Positions 1-5,255 of a stretch of DNA of 5,566 nt are shown here, in pieces. The position numbers were made by a program, and so were the translations under genes. The DNA comes from Chloroflexota bacterium (lineage in GTDB: Bacteria > Chloroflexota > UBA6077 > CF-72), in contig JAFAWJ010000699.1 of NCBI GenBank assembly GCA_019242065.1, positions 1 to 5,566 on the forward strand, written 5' to 3'. How positions within the stretch are numbered: position 1 is the stretch's first letter; each line of letters begins with the position of its first letter. The notes beneath the pieces are model-generated. The model was not told the DNA's origin and did not search any database. It was given only the letters and a program-made list of their open reading frames with translations.

Positions 1-69
1 ATGGCGCTTGTCGAAGCCCGGCCGCCTGACGCTGTGGTGACGGCGGTCGAGCGCTGGTACGCGGTCTGA
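1..69 (+). CDS. 3' end of an unidentified gene (partial)
   Basis: Frame 1 is open from the first base and stops with TGA at 67-69, giving a 22-residue tail that begins MALVEARPPDAV and ends RWYAV. The first codon happens to be ATG, but no upstream sequence is visible, so it need not be the true start. The third positions are mostly G or C, as in the other genes here, which supports coding. The pattern 'ALVEA..DAV..AV' resembles the C-terminal strand and helix of GHMP-type kinases (galactokinase or mevalonate kinase family), but 22 residues are too few to rely on and the product is left unassigned. The gene converges on the exporter gene, with a 25-bp gap between the two stops. Confidence 0.5.
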   Translation: MALVEARPPDAVVTAVERWYAV

Positions 70-76
70 AGACCGT
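61..76. terminator. Small hairpin between convergent genes, possible weak terminator
   Basis: A perfect 5-bp inverted repeat, CGGTC (62-66) and GACCG (71-75), encloses the 4-base loop TGAA. A G-T pair (61/76) can extend it. It overlaps the stop codon of the upstream gene and lies in front of the convergent exporter's end, where a terminator is expected. No T-run follows on either strand, so it is not a canonical intrinsic terminator and may be chance. Confidence 0.25.
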
Positions 77-94
77 CACTGGCCTGCGCATCAC

Positions 95-1006
95 TCAGGA
101 TCGACGCCCCGGTTGTTCGCGGTGGAGCGCCACGCCGGTGATGATCAGCGCCAGGCCCGCCCAGTCGGTCGGGCTGGGCCACTGGTCCAGGACGACAAGG
201 CCGACCACCGCGGCAGTCGCGGGCAACAGCGCCAGCAACAGGGCAAACGTCGCCCGCGGGAGGCGCGCCATGGCGAGCTGGTCGCACACGTAGGGGATGA
301 CCGACGAGCAGATACCGACCCCGATTCCGGCCGCCAGCAGCGTTGGACTCCCGAAGGCGGGCACCGCGCCGGCCAGTCCCAGCGGACTGATCGCCAGCAC
401 GGCGACGAGCATCGCGGCGCCCAGGCGATCCACCCCCTGGCCGCCTCCGTCTCGAGCGATCCGGTGACCCAGCACGACGTACAGCACGAACAGGGCGCAG
501 TTGCCGAATGCAAACACGAATCCGAGCGGCTCGCCGACGATGCGCACGTCGGTCAACGCGTACACTCCGACCACCGCCAGTCCGAGCGCGAGCGCGTTGC
601 GGCGTGTGCGTGCACCCAGCGCGGCCAGGGCAACTGGACCGAGGAACTCGATGCCGCCGACGGTGCCCAGCGGCAGCCGGTCGATCGCCAGGTAGAAGCA
701 GGCGTTCATGGCAGCGAGCACCAACCCGAGCGCCAGGAGGGTGCCGCGGTGTGCCAGGTCCAGGCGTGCGGCCACGTGCCACGGCTGGCGCCATACGGCG
801 AACACCGCGGCCGCGCTCGCGATACGGAGCCAGGCGACGCCGAGCACGTCCAGGTGTCCGAACAGCAACACCGCGAAGGCCGGTCCGAGATAGTGAAAGA
901 TGGCACTCACCAGGAAGAAGGCGTGGGGTGGCACGCGACCAACCCGGGCTGCCGACCACTCCGCCGAGCGTCCGACTCCGACCGGCGACCGGAGTGCGTG
1001 GCTCAT
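95..1006 (-). CDS. EamA/RhtA-family inner-membrane exporter
   Basis: This 303-residue protein is predicted to sit in the cytoplasmic membrane with about ten hydrophobic helices (roughly residues 30-50, 54-72, 88-106, 113-131, 137-152, 159-180, 194-214, 221-240, 250-272 and 281-296), in two repeats of five as in the drug/metabolite transporter superfamily. The stretch around residues 103-125 (FYLAIDRLPLGTVGGIEFLGP) matches the RhtA branch, whose characterised members export threonine, homoserine and related amino acids. The end (WAGLALIITGVAL, about 282-294) is also typical. The length is normal. The ATG is preceded by no Shine-Dalgarno sequence but sits 8 bases behind a TAGTCT box, so a leaderless start is likely. 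A later GTG just before PPHAFF (residue 25) is possible but less likely. The gene is divergent from an Lrp-family regulator, its probable controller. The actual substrate is inferred only from the family. Confidence 0.88.
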   Translation of the reverse strand: MSHALRSPVGVGRSAEWSAARVGRVPPHAFFLVSAIFHYLGPAFAVLLFGHLDVLGVAWLRIASAAAVFAVWRQPWHVAARLDLAHRGTLLALGLVLAAMNACFYLAIDRLPLGTVGGIEFLGPVALAALGARTRRNALALGLAVVGVYALTDVRIVGEPLGFVFAFGNCALFVLYVVLGHRIARDGGGQGVDRLGAAMLVAVLAISPLGLAGAVPAFGSPTLLAAGIGVGICSSVIPYVCDQLAMARLPRATFALLLALLPATAAVVGLVVLDQWPSPTDWAGLALIITGVALHREQPGRRS

Positions 1007-1012
1007 CGTCGT

Positions 1013-1021
1013 TTAGACTAA
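1013..1021. promoter_or_regulatory. Palindromic divergent promoter/operator between exporter and Lrp regulator
   Basis: TTAGACTAA is a 9-base palindrome (TTAG, one central A, CTAA) in the 64-bp gap between divergent genes. Read on the minus strand it supplies TAGTCT (1015-1020), a TANNNT -10 box; the start point would fall about at the exporter's ATG. Read on the plus strand it supplies TAGACT (1014-1019), placing a start near 1026 and a leader of about 45 bases for the regulator. No good -35 box is visible in either direction. The symmetry could also be an Lrp-type operator half, which would allow autoregulation. Both roles are inferences from position and sequence. Confidence 0.45.
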
Positions 1022-1070
1022 GCCGTGACTCCGCTCGATTCCATGCAGGTTCAAAGGCGGTAAGGAGCTC

Positions 1071-1571
1071 ATGCCTGGAAAAACTGGACAGAACTGGCAG
1101 GCAACCTCTGAATGGCAAAGTCGGCTGCTGGACCCCGTCAATACCAGACTGCTGCAGATCCTGCTGGAGGACCCGCGATTGCCGGTGGCCGCGGTGGCGC
1201 GCCGCGTGAACATGTCGGCCCCGGCGGTGACCGAACGACTTCAGCGTCTCCGGGAGGCCGGAGTGATCGCCGGTTGTCGCCTCGAACTGGACCCGAAGGC
1301 GCTCGGACTCCCAATTGCGGCCTACGTCCGCGTGCGTCCGGCCCCCGGCCAGCTGGAACGGATCGCCAACCTGGCGCGGGCTACGCCGCAGGTGGTCGAA
1401 TGCCACCGCATCACTGGCGAGGACTGCTTCCTGCTCAAGGTGCACGCGGCGGCCATTGATCAACTCGAGGCGATTCTCGACTGCTTCCTGGCCTTCGGGC
1501 AGACGACCACGTCGATTGTGCAGTCGTCGCCCGTCCCCGCCCGGGCGCTCCCGCTGCCAGTACCTGCCTAG
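1071..1571 (+). CDS. Lrp/AsnC-family transcriptional regulator
   Basis: This is a 166-residue DNA-binding regulator, the usual length for the feast/famine family. An N-terminal winged helix-turn-helix spans about residues 20-66 (LDPVNTRLLQILLEDPRLPV, then helices with NMSAPAVTERLQRL as recognition helix). A linker strand (about 67-78) leads to the ligand-binding RAM domain (about 80-155), with the family pattern VVECHRITGEDCFLLKV at about 108-124 and the tail GQTTTSIVQSSPV. Such proteins form dimers to octamers and respond to amino acids. AAGGAG at 1062-1067 lies only 3 bases before the ATG, closer than usual; no other ATG fits. The first 16 or so codons are less GC-rich than the rest. It is divergent from an RhtA-type exporter and probably regulates it and itself. 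The stop overlaps the stop of the convergent gene. Confidence 0.93.
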   Translation: MPGKTGQNWQATSEWQSRLLDPVNTRLLQILLEDPRLPVAAVARRVNMSAPAVTERLQRLREAGVIAGCRLELDPKALGLPIAAYVRVRPAPGQLERIANLARATPQVVECHRITGEDCFLLKVHAAAIDQLEAILDCFLAFGQTTTSIVQSSPVPARALPLPVPA

Positions 1572-2338
1572 CGGGCCATGTTCACCCGGTCGCCACCGAG
1601 TCGGCCCGTCACCTTGTCGACGTCGATGACGATGGCCACTCCGCTGCGCTCCGGGTCCGCACGCTGCTCGACCACCGGCGACTGGTCGAAGACGCGGTCG
1701 CGCGCGGTCGGGTCGTGCACAATATGGGCCCGGCCTTCGAAAATGAGGTTGCCGGCGCCGCGGGCGTAATACACGACCGACACGCGCGGATTCTTCTGGA
1801 TAGCCGTCGGCAAGCCCGCGTCTTCGTAACGCGCCCACACGGCCAGCTGATCGTCGCTGTAGACCTGCGTCGTGCCCCGGAAGGACAGCCGCGGCTGCCC
1901 CTGTTCGTTGACGTAACCCAGCACGGTCGGCGTGCCGTTGTCCATGGCACCGTTGATGGCCGTCGCGATCGCCTCGGTGATGCGTAGCGGCTCAGGTTGC
2001 GATGGCGCCGGCCGCAGACGACTCTCCAGCAGCTGCGCGATCTGGCCCTCTGCGTCGAAAGTCAGCAGCCAGGTGATGCCCGGGACCGGTCCGCCAGGCG
2101 TGCGGGCGGTGATGCGCTCGCCGCGCGCCACCTCGGTTGGACCATCCCACTCGGTCACGCCGGCGAGCTGGGCCTCCTTCAAATTCTGGATGACGTCCGC
2201 GCGACCCGTCGCCTCGCCGCGGACGGGCGCCATGATGAACGCGTTCGGGGCCAGCGCCGGCGCCACGGCGTCGAACGCCGCGGGCGTGCCCGCTTTCAGC
2301 GCTGCCAGGAGCTTGCTGGCCGATTCGTGCTTGTCCAT
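1568..2338 (-). CDS. SnoaL-like domain fused to a PNPOx-like FMN-binding split barrel
   Basis: This 256-residue cytoplasmic protein appears to have two domains. Residues 1 to about 108 look like a SnoaL/NTF2-fold domain: a helical start, then APNAFIMAPVRGEATGRADV (30-49) and a later WLLTFDAEGQIAQL strand pair. A proline-rich linker (about 109-117) follows. Residues about 118-254 match the pyridoxamine-5'-phosphate-oxidase-like family: RLSFRGTTQVYSDDQLAVWAR (150-170), NPRVSVVYY (183-191), LIFEGRAHIV (198-207). Such barrels bind FMN, F420 or haem; which cofactor applies here cannot be read from the sequence, and neither can a substrate. No signal peptide or membrane segment is seen. There is no Shine-Dalgarno sequence before the ATG; a TAGACT box lies 10 bases upstream, so the start may be near-leaderless. 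It lies 54 bp downstream of the YdjM-type gene on the same strand and shares the CTAG stop overlap with the regulator. Confidence 0.82.
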   Translation of the reverse strand: MDKHESASKLLAALKAGTPAAFDAVAPALAPNAFIMAPVRGEATGRADVIQNLKEAQLAGVTEWDGPTEVARGERITARTPGGPVPGITWLLTFDAEGQIAQLLESRLRPAPSQPEPLRITEAIATAINGAMDNGTPTVLGYVNEQGQPRLSFRGTTQVYSDDQLAVWARYEDAGLPTAIQKNPRVSVVYYARGAGNLIFEGRAHIVHDPTARDRVFDQSPVVEQRADPERSGVAIVIDVDKVTGRLGGDRVNMAR

Positions 2339-2348
2339 TCAGTCAGCC

Positions 2349-2354
2349 AGTCTA
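2349..2354 (-). promoter_or_regulatory. Putative -10 box for the SnoaL-FMN barrel gene
   Basis: On the minus strand this reads TAGACT, ten bases before the ATG of the fusion gene, in a 54-bp gap that contains no Shine-Dalgarno sequence for that gene. Transcription would begin about four bases before the start codon. No -35 box is seen at the right distance (the nearest candidate, ATGACA at 2377-2382, is 22 bases away). The call rests on the hexamer's recurrence ahead of other genes in the window. Confidence 0.35.
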
Positions 2355-2392
2355 GGAGAAGCGTTGCTGCCATGGCTGTCATTCCAGTCGGA

Positions 2393-2878
2393 TCACGCGC
2401 CACGCACCGAAAGACAGATGAACAGGAGGCCGATCGCGATCGGCAGCTCGAACATGCGCGTTCCCGAGTGGATGCACAGGTGCTCGGGCAGCACGCGGAA
2501 TCGGCGCCAGCTCAGCGGCCAGAAGAACGGCTCACCCATCGGGCTGATGGCGTCGGCGACCAGGTGGCTGGCGTAGCCAGCGGCGAAGGCCTCGGCGAGG
2601 AGTTGATGTTGTGGCCACGTAACGGGGAAGAGCACACTGACGACGGCGAGCACGACCAGCACGGCAACCACCGAATGCGTCGGTCCGCGGTGACTGAGCA
2701 GGCCACAGGTTTTGCTGTGCGATGGGTAGCGCGAGCGGCGTGCCCACTGGGTGTCGATGTCAGGCAGGGGGCCGGCGAGCGCGCCGGCGATCATCAGCAG
2801 GCCGACGTTGCCGCCGCCGAGGTGGGCTACCAGCGCACCGGCTCCGGCGCCGATGACCATGTGCTCGAACGCGTTCAC
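2393..2878 (-). CDS. YdjM-family membrane-bound metal-dependent hydrolase
   Basis: With a GTG start at 2878 the protein is 161 residues, slightly short for the YdjM/LexA-binding membrane hydrolase family (about 160-200). Visible family motifs in order: a small-residue helix (MVIGAGAGALVAHL, about 7-20), LPDID (38-42), HRGPTHS (63-69), a hydrophobic helix (about 70-85), GYASHLVADAISPMG (101-115), WPLSW (119-123) and SGTRMFE (138-144), then a last hydrophobic helix (144-157). The Asp and His residues of LPDID, HRGPTHS and SHLVAD are the presumed metal ligands. The physiological substrate of this family is not established. GTG was chosen because it gives the family-like NAFEHMVIGAG start; ATG at 2860 is the alternative. 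The frame stays open far upstream, but that part is antisense to the OsmC gene. A promoter-like pair precedes it. Confidence 0.8.
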   Translation of the reverse strand: MNAFEHMVIGAGAGALVAHLGGGNVGLLMIAGALAGPLPDIDTQWARRSRYPSHSKTCGLLSHRGPTHSVVAVLVVLAVVSVLFPVTWPQHQLLAEAFAAGYASHLVADAISPMGEPFFWPLSWRRFRVLPEHLCIHSGTRMFELPIAIGLLFICLSVRGA

Positions 2879-2912
2879 AGGCTCGAACTCGTCCGTCGGT
2901 GCATCGGCCGAC

Positions 2913-2942
2913 AGACTATGGTGACGCTCAGCCAGGGTGCAA
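2913..2942 (-). promoter_or_regulatory. Putative promoter of the YdjM-type gene
   Basis: On the minus strand TTGCAC (2937-2942) and TAGTCT (2913-2918) are separated by 18 bases, an acceptable -35/-10 spacing. Transcription would begin near 2906 and leave a leader of about 28 bases before the GTG. The -10 box is the same hexamer seen ahead of other genes here. On the opposite strand TATGGT (2917-2922) overlaps it and could be a divergent -10 box for the OsmC operon. Confidence 0.4.
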
Positions 2943-2976
2943 CTCGAAACGCGACTCACGCGTGCACGCGGTAGCG

Positions 2977-2997
2977 CACAATAGGGCGCGAAAGGGA
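2977..2997 (+). promoter_or_regulatory. Possible -10 box and ribosome binding site for the OsmC gene
   Basis: CACAAT (2977-2982) matches four of six positions of TATAAT and lies 25 bases before the ATG, with no convincing -35 box. AAAGGGA (2991-2997) is a purine-rich Shine-Dalgarno candidate ending 10 bases before the ATG at 3008, slightly far but usable. If CACAAT is the -10 box the leader is about 20 bases. Confidence 0.25.
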
Positions 2998-3007
2998 CAC
3001 GAACCTG

Positions 3008-3568
3008 ATGACCACAACGGCAAACCCCGTCGACAATGGCGTGAACACCGCCGCGCTGCTGGCCGCACGCGAGGCCCTGAGCGACACGCCCGCGGCCGCG
3101 GACTTTACGTGGCGCGCGAGCTGCTCCTGGATCAACGGCACCTTCAGCCGGTCGTCCATCGAGCGTTTCGCAGGCCTCGGCCAGGAGAACGTTCACAAGC
3201 AGGTCTTCACGGTTGACGCCGACCACCCCGAGTGCTTCGCCTCCGAGGATCGCGGAGCCACACCAGTCGAGCACGTCCTGGCGGCCCTGGCCGGCTGTCT
3301 GACGGCCGGCGTCGCGGCGGTGGCCCAGAACCGAAACATCCAGCTCAAGTCGGTCACCTCGACGCTCGAAGGCAAGATGAACGTCCTGGGCATTCTCGGC
3401 GGCGACCCTGAGGTTCGCAACGGGTTCAACGCCATCAACGTGCACTTCGACATCGATGCCGATGCCTCGCCCGAGGAGATCGAGGCACTCGTGGCCCAGT
3501 CGCAAAAGCGCTCGGCGGTGTTCGACATCATCACCAACCCCACGAACGTCTCGGTCAGCGTCGGCTGA
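3008..3568 (+). CDS. OsmC-family protein
   Basis: This 186-residue soluble protein matches the OsmC/Ohr superfamily, whose characterised members are thiol-dependent peroxidases. After an N-terminal helical stretch (about 1-30) comes the first beta sheet (FTWRASCSWINGTF, 33-46). The core helix with its conserved cysteine follows in ATPVEHVLAALAGCLTAGVA (84-103; Cys97), then SVTSTLEGKMNVLGILG (115-131), VRNGFNAINVHFDID (136-150), and the final KRSAVFDIITN (167-177). In Ohr and classical OsmC the last segment carries the second catalytic cysteine; here that place is Ser169-Ala170, so only the central cysteine is kept, as in many OsmC-like relatives. Other cysteines are at 39 and 76. Peroxidase activity is therefore not assured. 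The ATG has a modest Shine-Dalgarno sequence. It is followed after 19 bp by the flavoprotein gene, probably in one operon. Confidence 0.88.
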   Translation: MTTTANPVDNGVNTAALLAAREALSDTPAAADFTWRASCSWINGTFSRSSIERFAGLGQENVHKQVFTVDADHPECFASEDRGATPVEHVLAALAGCLTAGVAAVAQNRNIQLKSVTSTLEGKMNVLGILGGDPEVRNGFNAINVHFDIDADASPEEIEALVAQSQKRSAVFDIITNPTNVSVSVG

Positions 3569-3587
3569 GCGGGGCGCGACACTGTCG

Positions 3588-4832
3588 ATGTACACCACGA
3601 CCGTCGTCATCGGTGCCGGACACGCTGGACTCGCGATGAGTCGTCAGCTCACCGAGCGCTCGATCGAGCACGTCGTCCTGGAGCGGGGCAAGGTCGCCAA
3701 CTCGTGGCGCACCGAGCGCTGGGAAACCCTGCGCTTGCTCACCCCGAACTGGCACAGCTGCCTGCCAGGGATGCGCTACGAGGGCACGGATCCTGACGGA
3801 TTCATGACCGTCCCCCAGGTCGTGGCGTTCATCGACTCGTACGCCCGCACGATCGACGCGCCCGTGCGGACGGGAACGACGGTCACCCAGGTCGTGGCAT
3901 CCGACAGCACGTATCGGGTGACCACCGACCGCGGCGTGTGGGACTGCGCATCGGTTGTCGTTGCCAGCGGTGCCGCGAACGTCGGCAACGTTCCGGCCAT
4001 TAGCGCCGCGGCACCGACGTCCATCGACACGATGACGCCGATGACGTATCGATCCCCCGAGCGTCTCGACAAGGGTGGCGTGCTGGTCGTCGGCGCCTCG
4101 GCGACTGGCATTCAGCTTGCGGAGGAGATCCAGCGATCAGGTCGACCTGTCACACTCGCGGTTGGCGAGCACGTGCGACTGCCCAGGATGTATCGAGGGC
4201 GGGACATCTTCTGGTGGATGGACGCCGCAGGCGTACTCGACGAACGCGACGATGAGGTTGACGATGTGGTGCGCGCACGCCACGTCCCGTCGCCGCAACT
4301 GATCGGCACTCCCGAGCGGCGTTCGATCGACCTCAACACGCTGTCTGAGATTGGTGTGAGGATTGTGGGTCGCCTCGGATCGATTCGCGACGGCGTCGCT
4401 TTGTTTTCAGGCGGCCTCGCCAACACGTGCCGGCTCGCCGATCTCAAGATGAATCGACTGCTCGGTCGGTTCGACGACTGGGCCGCGGGCAACGAGACCG
4501 ACGTGCGCGAAGCTCCGCATCGATTCGAACCGACCAGCGTCTCCGCGGATCCCATCGTCGAGATCGATTTGCGACGCCAGGGTATCGCCACCATCGTCTG
4601 GGCAACAGGCTACCGGCCTGACTATTCCTGGCTCGACGTGCCTGTGCTGGACCGCAAGGGCCGAATCCGCCACGACCGCGGCATCGTGCGGGATGCGCCC
4701 GGTATGTATCTGCTTGGCGAGAACCTGCTGCGAACGCGTCGCTCGAGCTACATCGGTGGTGCCGCCCGCGACAGCTCGGCGCTCGCCGACCATCTGGAGG
4801 ACTTCCTCAGGGATTCACCCGCCGCGCACTAG
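3588..4832 (+). CDS. FAD-dependent oxidoreductase, flavin-monooxygenase (CzcO-like) family
   Basis: With the ATG at 3588 the protein is 414 residues, normal for this class. The FAD-binding Rossmann motif is at the N-terminus (VVIGAGHAGLA, GxGxxG at 9-14), which fixes the start and rules out longer in-frame starts inside the OsmC gene. The NAD(P)-binding fold has VLVVGASATGIQLAEEI (165-181; GxSxxG), followed by the family-typical PRMYRGRDIFWWMDAAG (199-215). The later ATG motif is WATGYRPDYSWL (338-349), then GMYLLGEN (372-379) and the C-terminal helix. Relatives use NADPH and oxygen to hydroxylate or oxygenate N-, S- or ketone substrates, but the substrate here is unknown. The histidine of the classical FMO fingerprint before the second Rossmann fold is not obvious (TPMTYRSPERL, 150-160). 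No signal peptide. It follows the OsmC gene by 19 bp with only a weak GGGG ribosome site, suggesting co-transcription. Confidence 0.88.
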   Translation: MYTTTVVIGAGHAGLAMSRQLTERSIEHVVLERGKVANSWRTERWETLRLLTPNWHSCLPGMRYEGTDPDGFMTVPQVVAFIDSYARTIDAPVRTGTTVTQVVASDSTYRVTTDRGVWDCASVVVASGAANVGNVPAISAAAPTSIDTMTPMTYRSPERLDKGGVLVVGASATGIQLAEEIQRSGRPVTLAVGEHVRLPRMYRGRDIFWWMDAAGVLDERDDEVDDVVRARHVPSPQLIGTPERRSIDLNTLSEIGVRIVGRLGSIRDGVALFSGGLANTCRLADLKMNRLLGRFDDWAAGNETDVREAPHRFEPTSVSADPIVEIDLRRQGIATIVWATGYRPDYSWLDVPVLDRKGRIRHDRGIVRDAPGMYLLGENLLRTRRSSYIGGAARDSSALADHLEDFLRDSPAAH

Positions 4833-4843
4833 CCGCTCGACGC

Positions 4844-5095
4844 GTGGCCATCCAACTCACCGGCCGCCTTCTGGTGCTGGCCAGTGCTATCGAGCAGGGC
4901 CTGCGCAACGTGTATTTCAGTGACAACCCGATTTTGGCCGATCCGGCGATCGTCGGCGTGCAACCGCTGCACCAGGACCCCGGCAATCCGAACCGCCCCC
5001 TCAACTGTTGCACATCCATTTGGTACTTCTCTCTTTGTCAACGCAGGCAGTGCCGTTGTGGCCAGTTGACGTGGCCGCTGCACGGACCGGACTGA
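4844..5095 (+). CDS. Doubtful small or degraded ORF after the flavoprotein gene
   Basis: A GTG 11 bases after the flavoprotein stop opens an 83-codon frame. By hand count about 44 of the first 54 codons end in G or C, and the peptide reads smoothly (LTGRLLVLASAIEQGLRNVY at 5-24, then DPAIVGVQPLH). After about residue 54 the codons become AT-rich and the peptide Cys/Trp/Arg-rich (LNCCTSIWYFSLCQRRQCRC), which does not look like a normal protein. This fits a gene start whose rest was lost, a frame that ends by mutation, or chance. No Shine-Dalgarno sequence is visible and no family is recognised. The antisense frame sharing the CTAG at 4829-4832 is an alternative but looks like a shadow. Confidence 0.2.
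   Translation: MAIQLTGRLLVLASAIEQGLRNVYFSDNPILADPAIVGVQPLHQDPGNPNRPLNCCTSIWYFSLCQRRQCRCGQLTWPLHGPD
5001..5070. repeat. Cluster of short inverted repeats
   Basis: TCAACTG (5001-5007) pairs perfectly with CAGTTGA (5063-5069). Between them CAACG (5039-5043) pairs with CGTTG (5054-5058), and GTCAAC (5037-5042) can instead pair with GTTGAC (5065-5070), so the pairings compete. The segment lies in the AT-richer part of the intergenic region. It could fold as an RNA or be an operator cluster; arms of 5-7 bp can also arise by chance. Confidence 0.25.
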
Positions 5096-5222
5096 CGTTC
5101 AATATCTCTCGCGGCGACAATTCGTTGAAGCTCCTGGGAGAGGAGTGGGCAGTCGGTGTCGCGTTTCTGGATTTGCTGTTTGGCGTACGGGTGGGAGTCG
5201 TGCAACGTACGCTCGCTATCGG

Positions 5223-5228
5223 TAGTCT
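5223..5228 (+). promoter_or_regulatory. Putative -10 box for the isochorismatase-like gene
   Basis: TAGTCT lies 27 bases before the ATG at 5256 and would place the transcript start near 5235, with a leader of about 21 bases containing the GGAGG ribosome site. No good -35 box is seen (TGCAAC at 5201-5206 is at 16-base spacing but is a poor match). It is the same hexamer as ahead of three other genes in this window. Confidence 0.4.
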
Positions 5229-5255
5229 GGCGACCAGCATGGACTGGAGGCACGC

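Larger units (their letters stand above)
4833..5255. other. 423-bp region without a recognisable gene
   Basis: No family is recognised here on either strand. The left third (to about 5005) keeps coding-like third positions in one plus frame (see 4844-5095). From about 5001 to 5060 the base composition drops to roughly half GC, clearly below the rest of the window, and several short inverted repeats occur. A second plus frame is open from 4924 to 5259 and could start at TTG 5008; its 83-residue product is unlike anything recognised, but its TGA overlaps the next gene's ATG. Minus-strand ORFs here are mostly shadows. No T-run terminator follows the flavoprotein gene; CACCGG/CTGGTG (4858-4863/4871-4876) is a weak hairpin. 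Confidence 0.5.

Noticed and set aside
113..1021. 302-residue plus-strand ORF opposite the exporter gene
   Set aside because: It is rich in Gln, Arg and His with no hydrophobic core, typical of an antisense shadow in high-GC DNA; the minus strand encodes a clear ten-helix transporter.
1572..1608. CGGGCC/GGCCCG inverted repeat near the convergent stops
   Set aside because: The arms are separated by 25 bases, lie inside coding sequence and have no T-run, so a terminator is not supported.
1997..2974. 325-residue plus-strand ORF across the SnoaL-FMN barrel and YdjM-type genes
   Set aside because: Arg/Gln/His-rich composition, and it spans two recognisable minus-strand genes and the gap between them.
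3456..3587. Longer N-terminus of the flavoprotein frame overlapping the OsmC gene
   Set aside because: The residues are Arg/Ser/Pro-rich shadow sequence, and the FAD motif needs to sit a few residues from the start, as it does with ATG 3588.
2879..3610. Upstream 244-codon extension of the YdjM-type frame on the minus strand
   Set aside because: It lies antisense to the complete OsmC gene and shows no family features; the YdjM similarity begins only at the GTG at 2878.
3814..3898. Direct repeat CCCAGGTCGTGGC, 72 bases apart
   Set aside because: Both copies lie in frame inside the flavoprotein gene and encode similar words (PQVVA and TQVVA); no other repeat structure surrounds them.
4807..5083. 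Two minus-strand ORFs (70 and 84 codons) opposite the end of the flavoprotein gene and the gap
   Set aside because: Low-complexity Arg/Ser or Ala/Gln-rich peptides that look like shadows; the CTAG shared with the flavoprotein stop follows automatically from a C before TAG.
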